A stretch of 45,068 nt of DNA, taken from contig CAMLNA010000018.1 in the NCBI GenBank assembly GCA_946481025.1, forward strand, positions 1 to 45,068, given 5' to 3'. A model generated the notes under the pieces. That model was not told where the DNA came from. It made no database searches and was given only the letters and a program-made list of their open reading frames with translations. Below, piece by piece: positions 15,826 to 26,640 of this stretch (its first letter is position 1; each line of letters starts with the position of its first letter). Position numbers and translations under genes: made by a program. This DNA is from an uncultured Rivibacter sp. (GTDB lineage Bacteria > Pseudomonadota > Gammaproteobacteria > Burkholderiales > Burkholderiaceae).

Positions 15826-18800
15826 TTATCGATTGATCAGTTCGCGCCAATGCCGCGCCTGGCTTCCGGTGCAGCTTTCTTTCACGGTTTCGAGTGAGCC
15901 TCCGGACGTGCTGACGATCTTGCCCTCGCAGGGGGCCCCCGGACCGGGGTTGGGCATGCGGACGACGGATTCCTTGTCGAGGTATGAGACGCCGGTCGCC
16001 TCGTTGCGGATGGCACTGCCGGGCATGCTCTTCCCGCCCACCACGGCGTAGTCCAGCGAACCGATCGAGTTGTCGCCGTTGTAGTCGAACGGGGACATGG
16101 TCAGCCGCGAACCCGACATGCCGTTGAGCTCGTAGAGCCAGCTGGTGCCCCCCGCCGAGCAAGGGTCCGTCGAAGGCGTCACCGTCACGAAGACGATGCG
16201 GTTGTCGCGCAGGAATGGCGCCTGGTGCACGCGCTCACCACTCTCGGTGGAGAAGTCGATGTACCAACCCATATGGCTGCCGGTGGGCGGCAAGCCGGGC
16301 ACTTCGCTCCACTTGATGGCCAAGTCCGTTGTCACGCGGGCGTCGCGTGCACCGAACGTCGAAGTGTCGTCGGCGAGGATCTTCTGCTGCAGCAGGTGGC
16401 TGCGGGTGAGGCCGGTGTTGTGCGATTTGCGATTCCAAACCGCATACATCGTCTGAACCTGGGTGGTGGAGATGTCGCTTGCACCGAGGTATTTGCCCGT
16501 GCCGAAGTAGACGATCAGGCCATTGCCGCTGGGGTGAGCCGCCAGCGCGGGCTCGGTCGTGATCGGTTGACGTACGCCGGTGCTGGTCTTCGCGACGAAC
16601 ATCGGCAGCCCGCCCGAACCGCCGGTGTATGCAATGTTCCAGGTCGCCGTGGACGAACTGGTGAGATCGAACTTCCACAGGTTGCCGTACAGGTCGCCGG
16701 CATAGACCGAGTCGGTCGTTCCGTTGAAGTCTTCGTCGGCCAGCGTCACGCCTGCCAGGCCGTTGTCGGAAAACGTGGTGGCCCCTCCGTCGGTGGTCGG
16801 GATCGGGATGCGCTTGATGACCGAACCGTCCTTGACGTCGAGGATGTAGAGGGAAGGTGCGGTGGTTCCGTCCAGGTAGCCGCTGCCGAACACAACCGCG
16901 GTGCGGCCGTTGTTGAGCCGCGCCACCTTGGGCTTGGCGTTGAGCACTCCCAGGCCCGGGTCGGTGAACTCCCACTTGAAGAAGTCGGCGGGTCTTCCTT
17001 CAGAGAAGGTGGAGGGGTCCGTCACGTCGAGTGCGTAGACCGCCTTGCCGCCAAGACCCAGGCCGCCGAACAGATAAGTGCGCCAAGCGCCGTCCACCTT
17101 GATGTCGTAGCCGATCATGCCGCCGTCTACATAGGGCTGGTGCTTGTAGTCCACCTTGGTCAGCTTGCTGAGGTTGGGGTACACCGCGTTGGGGACGAAG
17201 GCAACCTTTTCCACGCCGGTCAGGGCGTCGAAGCCATGAAGCATGCCGTCGTTGGCGCCCACGTACACCATTGGTTGGCGTCCCTTGTACTTCTCCTTGA
17301 AGTCCGCATACCCGGCTTCATTGGGCAGGAAGAAGCTCGGGGCGCCAACGTAGAGCGGAGCCGGCGAGGAGTTGATGATGTCACCCAGCACCGAACTGCG
17401 CTCCCGGAAGGTCCCGCCGCTCTCCAGTGCGCGGCTGCCGCGGAGGTATTCGAGGCGGCGCTCCCCAAGGCCGTCGGAATCGTTCAGGGCCGTCTGGTGC
17501 ACGGCGCTGAGCGCGCTCCAGCGGAATGCCTTGGGGCCGCCGCTATTCGTGATGATGGTGCGGCCGGCCCAGGTCTGGTCGTTGATCAGCGTCTCGGCTG
17601 CCCACCGGGGCGTACTGCATACCGTGCCCGCCACACCCGAGCAGCCGCCTCCATTGCCATCGGCAATGGGATGGGCGCGCAGCTTGCCAGACCAGTCGCC
17701 GGTGTTGAAGCCAGCCGCGTAGACGAAGGTGCCCGCGGCAATGCGGCTGCTGTTCAGTGATGCGGCCACCGCCGAGCCTTGGCGTTCGCTGATGCTCGAG
17801 ACGATGTCCTGGAAGGCCTGTACGACATCATTGGGAGACTCGGCACTGTAGAAGCCACCGCGGCCGTTGATGGCTGCGTGCCAGAGGTCGTAGACGTTGC
17901 CAGGAATGCTGTCGAAGCCTGTGGCAGGCCACGTCTTCGCGCCGGTGACGAAGTTGCCGTAGGCGCCTTTGTACATGTTGCCCTGCCAGTCGGCGCCGAG
18001 GTTGCCGGTCAGGCCGAGGCCGATGGTGTACGTCACCATGTGCTGCCAGTTGGCCGGATCGTTCTTCGGGTTCCAGTAGGGGGGCAGCGTGGTGGATGTG
18101 GAGGTTCCGTCGACCTTCTCGTCGCCCTTGACAGGCATGTACTTCAGCGCCTCGGAGGAGTTCAAGTCGGTGCGCAGATCCTGCGACCAGTAGTGGAACG
18201 CAATGTCCGCGAGGCTGTGAGACGACCCGTCGGTCTTCTTGTAAGGGGCTCCCGCCGTGTAGGCGGCACCATCAGGCAGGGTCTTCGACGCGTTGTCGGC
18301 ATCCGACATGCCGGCGGCCCAACTGGTGTTCCAGATGCCGTCGGTCATCAGCACCGCGTAGTTGCCGCGGCACACGTGCTTGCCAGACGCGTTGTCTCCG
18401 ATCGTGTTCTGCCAGGCCCGGTCTGTCTTGAACATCTCGCCGGTGCGCTGCAACGCGGGCAGCAACGGGGTGCCGCCGCTCGCCGGTGACCGCTGGAGCC
18501 AGCGGAAGAAGTTGGTCCGCGCCGTGCCGCTGAAGACGCTGAGCCGGCTGTCATAGTCGGTGCCCGTGCGGTCCTCGCAGCCGTTCGACGCGTTCGTGAA
18601 CCCATCGCACGTATGAAGGTTCTGGTAGCCGATGCGGAACGCGCTATCGAGCTTGCCGAACGCCAGCGTGGCGGCGGAGACGGTGGCCAGGTTGCGAGTG
18701 CGGTAGAACGAGTACCAGTTGGCGAAGTTCTGTCGCTCGTCCTTGTCGGTCGCGTTGATCAGGCCGTCACCATTGATGTCGACGGTGGCCGGTCCCGAGG

Positions 18801-19371
18801 TGGCGCTGACGATGACCCGTGTGTAGCAGTCGTTGTCCAGGTAGGCGCCGAAGGTGTCTCGCGAAGTCTTGTCGCAGGCGGCGTTGTTCAGGTTCAGCAC
18901 GCCATAGTCGGCCAACGAGTCCGTGGGCGCGTTCTGCAGCGTCTGCGTTGTGTTGTTCGGGTTGTATTCGCGTGTCGCCTTGTAGTTGTTCGACAGGTTC
19001 ACCGAGCCGCGGGTCGGATCGAACCCGTTGATCCATGCCGCGGTGAACGACGTCGTCCGCGCCACGCCGTTTTCGTCCGGTGGGGCCACATATCGCACGC
19101 CGGGGTTGTAGTAGAGGGCGTTGTAAGCCGTTGACCGCCACCGCAGTCCTGCGTCACTGACGACCTTGCTGTCCGGCACGGCCGCCCACGCCATACTCCC
19201 CGAGTCGTCGATCGTGAGCGCAATGTTCGGAGGGACGCCTTGCAGGGCATACAACGGCAGATCGCTCAGGCTCGTGAGCGCGAGGGCCTGCTGGCTCAGC
19301 AAGGTGCTGCACGAGAACGCAACCGCGATCAACTGGGCGGAACGGCGGGGGCGCAGGTTGGTGGACGACAT
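15826..19371 (-). CDS. pilY1: PilY1-type pilus tip adhesin / pilus biogenesis factor
   Basis: The 1181-residue exported protein has a signal peptide (about 1-32) and an N-terminal von Willebrand A-like region beginning with the MIDAS motif DDSGSM (about residue 55). An EF-hand-like loop DINGDGLINATDKDE follows (about 200). The C-terminal PilY1 beta-propeller (about 650-1090) has VYVGANDGMLHGFDA, GGLGLGGKAVYALDV and the calcium loop DEDFNGTTDSVYAGDLYG (about 878-895). A second DxNxDxxxxxxD loop, DYNGDNSIGSLD, lies near 1110. ATG 19371 is chosen because GAGG lies six bases upstream; a GTG at 19383 overlaps the pilX stop. PilY1 sits at the pilus tip and controls extension and adhesion with calcium. 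Confidence 0.93.
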   Translation of the reverse strand: MSSTNLRPRRSAQLIAVAFSCSTLLSQQALALTSLSDLPLYALQGVPPNIALTIDDSGSMAWAAVPDSKVVSDAGLRWRSTAYNALYYNPGVRYVAPPDENGVARTTSFTAAWINGFDPTRGSVNLSNNYKATREYNPNNTTQTLQNAPTDSLADYGVLNLNNAACDKTSRDTFGAYLDNDCYTRVIVSATSGPATVDINGDGLINATDKDERQNFANWYSFYRTRNLATVSAATLAFGKLDSAFRIGYQNLHTCDGFTNASNGCEDRTGTDYDSRLSVFSGTARTNFFRWLQRSPASGGTPLLPALQRTGEMFKTDRAWQNTIGDNASGKHVCRGNYAVLMTDGIWNTSWAAGMSDADNASKTLPDGAAYTAGAPYKKTDGSSHSLADIAFHYWSQDLRTDLNSSEALKYMPVKGDEKVDGTSTSTTLPPYWNPKNDPANWQHMVTYTIGLGLTGNLGADWQGNMYKGAYGNFVTGAKTWPATGFDSIPGNVYDLWHAAINGRGGFYSAESPNDVVQAFQDIVSSISERQGSAVAASLNSSRIAAGTFVYAAGFNTGDWSGKLRAHPIADGNGGGCSGVAGTVCSTPRWAAETLINDQTWAGRTIITNSGGPKAFRWSALSAVHQTALNDSDGLGERRLEYLRGSRALESGGTFRERSSVLGDIINSSPAPLYVGAPSFFLPNEAGYADFKEKYKGRQPMVYVGANDGMLHGFDALTGVEKVAFVPNAVYPNLSKLTKVDYKHQPYVDGGMIGYDIKVDGAWRTYLFGGLGLGGKAVYALDVTDPSTFSEGRPADFFKWEFTDPGLGVLNAKPKVARLNNGRTAVVFGSGYLDGTTAPSLYILDVKDGSVIKRIPIPTTDGGATTFSDNGLAGVTLADEDFNGTTDSVYAGDLYGNLWKFDLTSSSTATWNIAYTGGSGGLPMFVAKTSTGVRQPITTEPALAAHPSGNGLIVYFGTGKYLGASDISTTQVQTMYAVWNRKSHNTGLTRSHLLQQKILADDTSTFGARDARVTTDLAIKWSEVPGLPPTGSHMGWYIDFSTESGERVHQAPFLRDNRIVFVTVTPSTDPCSAGGTSWLYELNGMSGSRLTMSPFDYNGDNSIGSLDYAVVGGKSMPGSAIRNEATGVSYLDKESVVRMPNPGPGAPCEGKIVSTSGGSLETVKESCTGSQARHWRELINR

Positions 19372-19379
19372 GAGTGCCC

Positions 19380-19886
19380 TCACTTGAAGACGACGGGTTT
19401 GATTTCCTGCAGGACGACGCCTGACTGTCCGGAGCCGCCCAGGCCGAAGGCCGTGATGCGGTAGTAGAAGGTGCCCATACCCTTGTCAGAGTTTTCGACG
19501 GAGGGCTCCTTGTGCGTCCAGTACTCGATCGCGTAGGTGGGCTTCACGGTCGTCCCTGGAACCGTCCCCGTGGACCCTTTGGAGGTCCAGTCACTCTCGC
19601 TCCAGGTGCTGAAATCGGTCTCTCCGAATTGGTCGGTGAGCAGGCCGGCGCCGGCGATGATCGGTTCGGCCTGCGAGGACAACCAGGTTTCGGCAGCGCG
19701 CAGGCCGAACTCGGAGTTCTGCAGAGCGATGGAGCGGTCCTTCATGTTGGCGCTCATGCGTTCTTCCAGCGCGGTTTGCCGCAACGATGCGAGGCCAAGC
19801 AACGTGATGATGACAAGCAGCACCAGCGTGATGACCAAGGCTGCACCGCGTTCGCGGAGGCGGTTTGGTGAAGTGGTGTTCTTCAT
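19380..19886 (-). CDS. pilX: minor pilin PilX
   Basis: The 168-residue prepilin-like protein starts MKNTTSPNRLRERG|AALVITLVLLVIITLLGLASLRQ. As usual for PilX it lacks the Glu5 of other pilins (mature residue 5 is Ile). The downstream ALEERMSANMKDRSIALQNSEFGLRAAE matches the PilX N-terminal conserved block. It belongs to the priming complex that starts the pilus under PilY1. ATG overlaps the pilW stop (19883-19886). Confidence 0.92.
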   Translation of the reverse strand: MKNTTSPNRLRERGAALVITLVLLVIITLLGLASLRQTALEERMSANMKDRSIALQNSEFGLRAAETWLSSQAEPIIAGAGLLTDQFGETDFSTWSESDWTSKGSTGTVPGTTVKPTYAIEYWTHKEPSVENSDKGMGTFYYRITAFGLGGSGQSGVVLQEIKPVVFK

Positions 19887-20839
19887 GGCATGAGATTGCG
19901 CATGGCAACCGTTTGGGTGAAGGTGCGGGTGATCCGGTTGTCGGCGTTGGCACCCGTATTGGTCGCGATGTTGCTGTCGGGGCCTTGGATGGTCAGCGTG
20001 ATACGCGCGGCCGTGACGCCGGTCCAGTCGGCGATGGCCGTGGCGTCCACGTACTGCCCTGTTGCTGAATCGAAGTAGGCGATCTGCATGTCCTGCACGC
20101 CATCGATCATTTCCTGGGCACCCGTTGGGGAAGTGCGGAACAGTGCGCGCCCACCGGTGGCTGCCCGGCCTGTCTGCCCGATGTACCAGGCGCTGGCTTG
20201 CAGCCGGGCGATCATGGACCGGTCGCGCATCTCGTCCATGCCAATGGAGCCCATGTTCAGCGCTGCGGCGTCTGCCGCTTCCACCTTGAAGATGCGCCCC
20301 TTCTGGTAGTCGCAGGCAAGGCCGATGTCCCCGACCTTCAGGTCGTGCTGCTTGGCAACTGCCTTCAGCTTGACCGCACCACCGGCGCCACCCGGTTCGA
20401 CAATGGCTTCGCTTGCCCCTTGTGTCGACCGCAGCTCGAATGCGTCGGTTCCCGCCACCCTGGCGCCGGTAGTCGCCCCGAAATCCACACCTGGGAAGGC
20501 GGTGGCGCCCTCGTAGCCAAACACCGGCGTCCAGTTCGCCCACCAGGGTGTCTTGTCGGCGAGCATGCTGGTCACGCTGATCCAGCCAGGGCCCTGCGCT
20601 GTTTCGTTGTGACCTGAGCCGCACGGCGTGCTGCCGGCTTCGCGAAACTCGCGTGACATCAATTCGAAGGCGAACCGTGCACCCTCCTGCAGGCGCGACA
20701 TGTTGTCGGTCGTCCTGGAAACCTGCCGGGTGCTGGCGAAAAGGGCAATCGCTGCACCCACGATGAGCAGCCCCAGCGCAAGGGCGACCATCATTTCGAC
20801 GAGGGTGACGCCGCGCATCCGGCGCAAGGACTTCTTCAT
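19883..20839 (-). CDS. pilW: minor pilin PilW
   Basis: The 318-residue prepilin has cleavage after Gly10 (MRRMRG-like lead, VTLVEMMVALALGLLIVGAAIALF) with Glu5 present, then the PilW block TTDNMSRLQEGARFAFELMSREFREAG. The long C-terminal beta domain is typical for this subunit. It starts at the ATG overlapping the pilV stop (20836-20839). The open frame further upstream is a shadow of pilV. Confidence 0.92.
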   Translation of the reverse strand: MKKSLRRMRGVTLVEMMVALALGLLIVGAAIALFASTRQVSRTTDNMSRLQEGARFAFELMSREFREAGSTPCGSGHNETAQGPGWISVTSMLADKTPWWANWTPVFGYEGATAFPGVDFGATTGARVAGTDAFELRSTQGASEAIVEPGGAGGAVKLKAVAKQHDLKVGDIGLACDYQKGRIFKVEAADAAALNMGSIGMDEMRDRSMIARLQASAWYIGQTGRAATGGRALFRTSPTGAQEMIDGVQDMQIAYFDSATGQYVDATAIADWTGVTAARITLTIQGPDSNIATNTGANADNRITRTFTQTVAMRNLMP

Positions 20840-21333
20840 AGCTGCGTCACGAAGTTGAGCTGCTCGATCTGCGTCGTGCCAGAGGTGTCTGTGCTTCCGC
20901 GGGTGTCGTCCCATTGGACGTTGACGGTGCAGACGCCGGCAGCATCGCAGTTGATGGATCCGCACACGTTGGCGGCGGCACCGCTCAGGCTGGACTGGAG
21001 CTGGCTGATCCACGCGGCCAGATCCCTGTCGGCCTGCGACGCGCTGGCCGCAGCCGTGTCGCATTTCCTCGCGATGTTGTAAGCGTTCTGGCGGGCCTGG
21101 ACCGCGTTGGCGCGCATGCTGTCGGTGATGGACTGAGCCTGGATCACCGCGACGCTGCGCTCATAGCTGCTTTGTCCATACTTGAGCGCCCGAGCCTGCA
21201 GCCCGGCGATGCCCAGCATGCCGATGGCCATCACAAGAATGGCAACCAGCACCTCGACGAGCGCGACGCCCGATTGCACTGCGCGGGCGCAATGCCCCTC
21301 GCGACGCTTCTGGAACGATGATCTATTCCACAT
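20836..21333 (-). CDS. pilV: minor pilin PilV
   Basis: The 165-residue prepilin has a short basic leader and cleavage after Gly22 (VALVEVLVAILVMAIGMLGIAGLQ) with the conserved Glu5. The following block ALKYGQSSYERSVAVIQAQSITDSMRAN is the PilV signature. Cys pairs in the C-terminal domain (CDTAAAS, NVCGSINC, AGVC) may form disulfides. Its start overlaps the end of fimT by 11 bases. Confidence 0.92.
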   Translation of the reverse strand: MWNRSSFQKRREGHCARAVQSGVALVEVLVAILVMAIGMLGIAGLQARALKYGQSSYERSVAVIQAQSITDSMRANAVQARQNAYNIARKCDTAAASASQADRDLAAWISQLQSSLSGAAANVCGSINCDAAGVCTVNVQWDDTRGSTDTSGTTQIEQLNFVTQL

Positions 21334-21790
21334 TCGCAGATCCCACTCTGATGACCACCGCCTTGGAGTACGAACCCACCGAGACAGGGAGATTGCCGTT
21401 TGTCATGGGGCTGCCGTCCGTGTTGTAGGACATGCCGTCCCCGCGGAAGTCGGCGCAGAAGGCGCCAACTACAGCTTCCGAGGCGATGCTGCCTTGCTTC
21501 ATCAACGTGCCATCCGACTGGCGAGTCATCTGCCAGTTCGCGGCGGTGGTGCAAAACCTCACCGTCTGGTTGAGGCGCAACGCCTCGCTGCGGGAAGCCT
21601 GCGCTGCCGCCAGCAACTCGTTGGCCGTCGTTGCCAGCCGGTTGCGCTGCATCGTCGCCTGAAAGGACGGGGCCGCCATTGCCACGAGGATGGCAAACAC
21701 TGCCACGGTGACAATCAGTTCGACCAGCGTGAACCCCAGGGCGGCGAGCCTTCGGGGTGCGCGGGCCTGCAAGGTGTGATGTGTGTCCAC
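21323..21790 (-). CDS. fimT: minor pilin FimT (GspH family)
   Basis: The 155-residue prepilin has cleavage after Gly19 (FTLVELIVTVAVFAILVAMAAPSFQ), mature Glu5, then ELLAAAQASRSEALRLN, the FimT/GspH block. FimT-type minor pilins help initiate the pilus and in some species bind DNA for uptake. The start is a GTG at 21790 with no strong ribosome binding site. It heads the fimT-pilV-pilW-pilX-pilY1-pilE run; a promoter should lie in the 147-base gap to nrdR, but no clear box was found. Confidence 0.88.
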   Translation of the reverse strand: MDTHHTLQARAPRRLAALGFTLVELIVTVAVFAILVAMAAPSFQATMQRNRLATTANELLAAAQASRSEALRLNQTVRFCTTAANWQMTRQSDGTLMKQGSIASEAVVGAFCADFRGDGMSYNTDGSPMTNGNLPVSVGSYSKAVVIRVGSANVE

Positions 21791-21937
21791 GTGCTGTGCT
21801 GTTGATGCGACGCGGCAAGCCGGGTGGCCATGGCGCCAATTTCGAATTGGGCGCAGGTTAGCAGCGGCTCTCGGCCGAAGGGCTGCTGAAACGACGAATG
21901 GGCGCGGGCCACCGACGGTCGGCGGCCGGGTGTGGCG

Positions 21938-22396
21938 TCAGCGCTGGCGGCGAGAGGTTTCGCGCACCGCTTCCATGAACTCGCTCACGTCGTCGAAGCT
22001 GCGATACACGGAGGCGAAGCGGATGTACGCGACCTTGTCGAGCCGCTTGAGCTCTCGCATGACCCATTCGCCCAGGCGGGTGCTCCCCACCTCGCGCTCG
22101 CCGCTGTGCAGCAGAGAGGTCTCGATGCGCGCAAGCGCCTGGTCGAGCGCCTCGGCGCTGACCGGGCGCTTGCGCAGGGCCAGCGTCATCGAGGCGCGCA
22201 GCTTGCCGGGGTCGAACTCGGTGCGCCGGCCGTCCTTCTTGACGATGGCCGGGTATTCGATCTCGGCGCGCTCATAGGTGGTGAAGCGCTTGTCGCAAGA
22301 CAGGCACCGCCGGCGGCGTCGTATGACGTCGCCTTCGTCGGACTCGCGGGTTTCCGAGACCTGGGTTTCGTTGTGGGCGCAGAAGGGGCAGCGCAT
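21938..22396 (-). CDS. nrdR: transcriptional repressor NrdR
   Basis: The 152-residue protein has an N-terminal zinc ribbon (Cys3, Cys6, Cys31, Cys34) and an ATP-cone domain (about 49-139: [22 protein letters not shown]). NrdR binds dATP/ATP and represses ribonucleotide reductase genes. Size and motifs are standard. It follows glyA by 48 bases, the usual Burkholderiales order. Confidence 0.97.
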   Translation of the reverse strand: MRCPFCAHNETQVSETRESDEGDVIRRRRRCLSCDKRFTTYERAEIEYPAIVKKDGRRTEFDPGKLRASMTLALRKRPVSAEALDQALARIETSLLHSGEREVGSTRLGEWVMRELKRLDKVAYIRFASVYRSFDDVSEFMEAVRETSRRQR

Positions 22397-22444
22397 GGAG
22401 CGGGCGGCGGGGCTGGCTGGAGCAGCCCTGCCTGGGGCCTGTCG

Positions 22445-23692
<1,248 letters not shown>

Positions 23693-23792
23693 GGATGGCA
23701 GTCCTCTTCATGACTTGAAGATCCCGAAGACACGCACTCCAGAAGGAAGTGTGCGGTCCGAGAGCTGCCCAGGCGAACGGCGGAAACGACGC

Positions 23793-23893
23793 GGGGAGCG
23801 CCGGCTGCGCTCCCCGGTGGTGCACCACCTCGGCCTTGACGGCCTTATCGCCAGTTGCGCAGCCTGCGCAGTGTAGCGGAGGCGCTGCGTCAA
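23793..23893 (-). promoter_or_regulatory. hairpin-rich region upstream of glyA (possible structured leader)
   Basis: In the 221-base gap before glyA, several pairings crowd together: a perfect 9-bp stem (23793-23801 with 23807-23815, 5-base loop), a perfect 14-base palindrome GGTGGTGCACCACC (23816-23829), a GGCC/GGCC stem (23832-23835 with 23841-23844), and TTGCGCAGC (23855-23863) facing GCTGCGTCAA (23884-23893) with one bulge. No T tract follows, and I do not match it to a known riboswitch. It could be a leader RNA, a protein site, or the 3' end of the transglycosylase transcript. Confidence 0.35.
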
Positions 23894-23913
23894 CCGCGAG
23901 ATGGCCCTATCGA

Positions 23914-24813
23914 CTATCGAAGCAGCGCGACCTGTTCGGTCTGACGCACTTCGTCCTTGGACGGCGCCGGTGCGGGCGCAGCTTCCGCCGGAGCGTTGCC
24001 GGCGGCCGTCGCGGAGTGGGTGGGTGCCACCCGCGCCGGAGCGGTGATGGGCACGAGACGACCCGCGACCACCTGCTGCAGGTAGGCCTGCTCGGCCAGC
24101 ACCTTGGCTGCATAGCCGCCGTCGTCTTCGAGGTTGGCGGCTCCGACGTAGTACTTCAGGCCGCCTTCCAGGCTGCCGGCCCGTGCGATGCACTCCTTCA
24201 GTACCTGCACGCCCACGCGCAGGTTGGTGACGGGGTCGAAGGCGGCGTGGTTGCCGCCGAACCCTTCATATTTGTCGTCGTGAACCCGGGTCATCACCTG
24301 CATCAGGCCCTGGGCGCCGACGGGACTCTGGGCAAACGGGTTGAAGCCGGACTCGACCGCCATCACGGCCAGGATCAGCGTCGGCTCCAGGCCGGCGCGC
24401 TGTCCGATGCCCCAGGCTTCCTGGACGAGCCGGCCGACGGGTTCCGGCGCCACCTTGTAGCGGCGGGCCAGCCAGTAAGCCACCGATGCCTGCTGACGCG
24501 TCAGCGCCGAGGGGTTCAGTGCGGTGGCGCGGGTGATCGCTTCAGGCTCGGCCAGTGCGAGCAGCACGTTCGGGTCGCTTTCGAGCCGCGCTTCCTGGCG
24601 TGCCAGCAGCCAGCCGAGCGCCTTTTGTTCGGCACCGCGGCGCAATTCGGAATGGGAGCCGACGAACACCACCACCGCGGCGACCGCGAGGCCCAGGAGG
24701 GCGAGCGAGTTGTGGCTGACTTCAAGCAGGCCGTGGCCCACATCCTTGAGAAATACGCGCGCGGAATCCGCTGCTGCGGCGCCGGTGCGCGCCCAATGTC
24801 GATACGCTGACAT
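23914..24813 (-). CDS. membrane-anchored lytic murein transglycosylase (SLT domain)
   Basis: The 299-residue protein has one N-terminal membrane anchor (about 36-52) and a helical linker. Its SLT lysozyme-like domain (about 130-240) has catalytic Glu154 in LAVMAVESGFNPFAQS, then PVGAQGLMQVM and the late GLKYYVGAANL. It should cleave the glycan strands of peptidoglycan from the periplasmic face of the inner membrane. A Pro/Ala-rich tail (about 255-290) follows. It is on the same strand as glyA and nrdR but 221 bases upstream. Confidence 0.92.
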   Translation of the reverse strand: MSAYRHWARTGAAAADSARVFLKDVGHGLLEVSHNSLALLGLAVAAVVVFVGSHSELRRGAEQKALGWLLARQEARLESDPNVLLALAEPEAITRATALNPSALTRQQASVAYWLARRYKVAPEPVGRLVQEAWGIGQRAGLEPTLILAVMAVESGFNPFAQSPVGAQGLMQVMTRVHDDKYEGFGGNHAAFDPVTNLRVGVQVLKECIARAGSLEGGLKYYVGAANLEDDGGYAAKVLAEQAYLQQVVAGRLVPITAPARVAPTHSATAAGNAPAEAAPAPAPSKDEVRQTEQVALLR

Positions 24814-25012
24814 GTCTCTTCCTTTCCCTCCCTGCCTCGCCGCGCGGAGCTTGGCGGCATGAGGCAGTGATAATTCGCCCGTTACAAAAATGCTCCCTGC
24901 GCAGAGACAGCGAGGAGCCGGGGCCAGGTTGATTTGCGTCGTTTGTCCAGGGGACCCAGGGTTCTCCCTAGTGAGATGGCGCGGATTCTAGAAACGCGTT
25001 TAATAACGGGTC

Positions 25013-25029
25013 AAGACTAAGAAAGTCTT
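25013..25029 (+). promoter_or_regulatory. small hairpin in the ubiD 5' leader
   Basis: AAGACT and AGTCTT pair around a 5-base loop, 18 bases before the ubiD ATG, inside a locally AT-rich patch (about 24980-25045) that stands out from the GC-rich surroundings. The 234-base gap between the transglycosylase start (24813) and ubiD must hold the promoters for both; no confident -35/-10 pair could be named. Function is unproven. Confidence 0.2.
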
Positions 25030-25047
25030 CTCTAATTCTTCAGGGTT

Positions 25048-26640
25048 ATGAAATACCGGGATCTTCGGGAGTTTTTGGCGGGTCTGGAAGCGCAGTCTGA
25101 GCTCTTGCGGGTCACAAAGCCAGTGTCTACGCGGCTCGAACTCACTGCTTTGGGGGACCATGCCCTCAAGTCGGGGGGGCCGGCGCTGCTGTTCAGCCAC
25201 CCGACAAACGGTCAGCAAAGTTACAAATTCCCGGTGCTGGCCAACCTGTTCGGGACGCCCAAGCGGGTTGCCATGGGGATGGGAGCCGCTGACGTGGGGG
25301 AGTTGCGCGACATCGGCCGGGTGCTGGCCAGCCTCAAGGAGCCGGAGCCGCCGCGAGGCCTCAAGGACGCGGGCAAGCTGCTGCAGATGGCCAAGGCCCT
25401 GTGGGACATGAAGCCGGCCCGCAGCCGTTCCGGCCCCTCCCAGGAGGTGGTGGTCGAAGGGGCGGATGTGGACCTGGGCCGCTTGCCCGTGCAGTTCTGC
25501 TGGCCGGAGGACGCGGGACCGCTGATCACCTGGGGCCTGGTCGTGACCCGGGGCCCCCAAGGGGTGCCCCAGCCGCGTCGCAGGCAGAACCTGGGCATCT
25601 ACCGGCAGCAGGTCATCGGTAGCAGGCAGGTCATCATGCGGTGGCTGGCACACCGCGGTGGGGCGCTCGACTTCCGCGAGTTTGCACTGGCCAACCCGGG
25701 CCAGCCGTTCCCGATCGCCGTGGTGCTCGGGGCCGATCCGGCCACCATGCTGGGGGCGGTGACCCCGGTGCCGGACAGCTTGTCCGAATACCAGTTCGCC
25801 GGCCTGCTGCGCGGCAGCCGCACCGAGCTGGTGGACAGCGGCGTCGGCGAAGGCGAGCACAAGCTGCAGGTGCCGGCCCTGGCTGAAATCGTGCTGGAAG
25901 GGCACATCCCCACGGCGAGTCCCGGCTACCAGGGCACCAGCGAACATGGCGTGCCTCAGCGGGAAAGGGGGGGCTACCTGTACGCGCTGGAAGGGCCGTT
26001 CGGCGACCACACCGGCTACTACAACGAGCAGGAGTGGTTCCCGGTGTTCCAGATCGACCGCATCACCCACCGGCAAGGCGCGATCTATCACACCACCTAC
26101 ACCGGCAAGCCGCCCGACGAACCGGCCGTGCTGGGTGTGGCGCTGAACGAGGTGTTCGTGCCCATCCTGCAGAAGCAGTTTCCCGAGATCGTGGACTTCT
26201 ACCTGCCGCCGGAGGGTTGCAGCTACCGCATGGCGGTGATCAGCATGCGCAAGAGCTACCCGGGGCACGCCAAGCGGCTGATGTTCGGGCTGTGGAGCTT
26301 CCTGCGGCAGTTCATGTACACCAAGTTCATCGTCGTGACCGACGACGACGTGAACATCCGCGACTGGAAGGACGTGATCTGGGCGATCACCACACGGGTG
26401 GACCCGGTGCGCGACACCACGCTGGCCGGCCAGACCCCGATCGACTACCTGGACTTCGCCTCGCCCGAGAGCGGCCTGGGCGGCAAGATGGGGCTGGATG
26501 CCACCAACAAGTGGCCTGGGGAAACCCAGCGTGAATGGGGCAAGGTGATCCGGATGGACGCCGCGGTGGAGGCACGCATGGCCGAGCTGTATGCCGAAAT
26601 CACGCGCGGGCAGCCGCTGTCAAGCGGCGGAGCTCAATGA
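25048..26640 (+). CDS. ubiD: UbiD, 4-hydroxy-3-polyprenylbenzoate decarboxylase (prenyl-FMN dependent)
   Basis: The 530-residue UbiD-family decarboxylase removes the carboxyl group in ubiquinone synthesis using prenylated FMN made by UbiX. The conserved [11 protein letters not shown] (about 179-189), the Glu of [11 protein letters not shown] (about 282) and [17 protein letters not shown] (from about 315) form the active-site region; the C-terminal [12 protein letters not shown] is also typical. Compared with the usual close spacing of VLEG and [11 protein letters not shown], there is an extra segment of about 25 residues (287-313, including [19 protein letters not shown]). The start [10 protein letters not shown] is the standard N-terminus. 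A terminator lies about 170 bases downstream. Confidence 0.95.
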   Translation: MKYRDLREFLAGLEAQSELLRVTKPVSTRLELTALGDHALKSGGPALLFSHPTNGQQSYKFPVLANLFGTPKRVAMGMGAADVGELRDIGRVLASLKEPEPPRGLKDAGKLLQMAKALWDMKPARSRSGPSQEVVVEGADVDLGRLPVQFCWPEDAGPLITWGLVVTRGPQGVPQPRRRQNLGIYRQQVIGSRQVIMRWLAHRGGALDFREFALANPGQPFPIAVVLGADPATMLGAVTPVPDSLSEYQFAGLLRGSRTELVDSGVGEGEHKLQVPALAEIVLEGHIPTASPGYQGTSEHGVPQRERGGYLYALEGPFGDHTGYYNEQEWFPVFQIDRITHRQGAIYHTTYTGKPPDEPAVLGVALNEVFVPILQKQFPEIVDFYLPPEGCSYRMAVISMRKSYPGHAKRLMFGLWSFLRQFMYTKFIVVTDDDVNIRDWKDVIWAITTRVDPVRDTTLAGQTPIDYLDFASPESGLGGKMGLDATNKWPGETQREWGKVIRMDAAVEARMAELYAEITRGQPLSSGGAQ

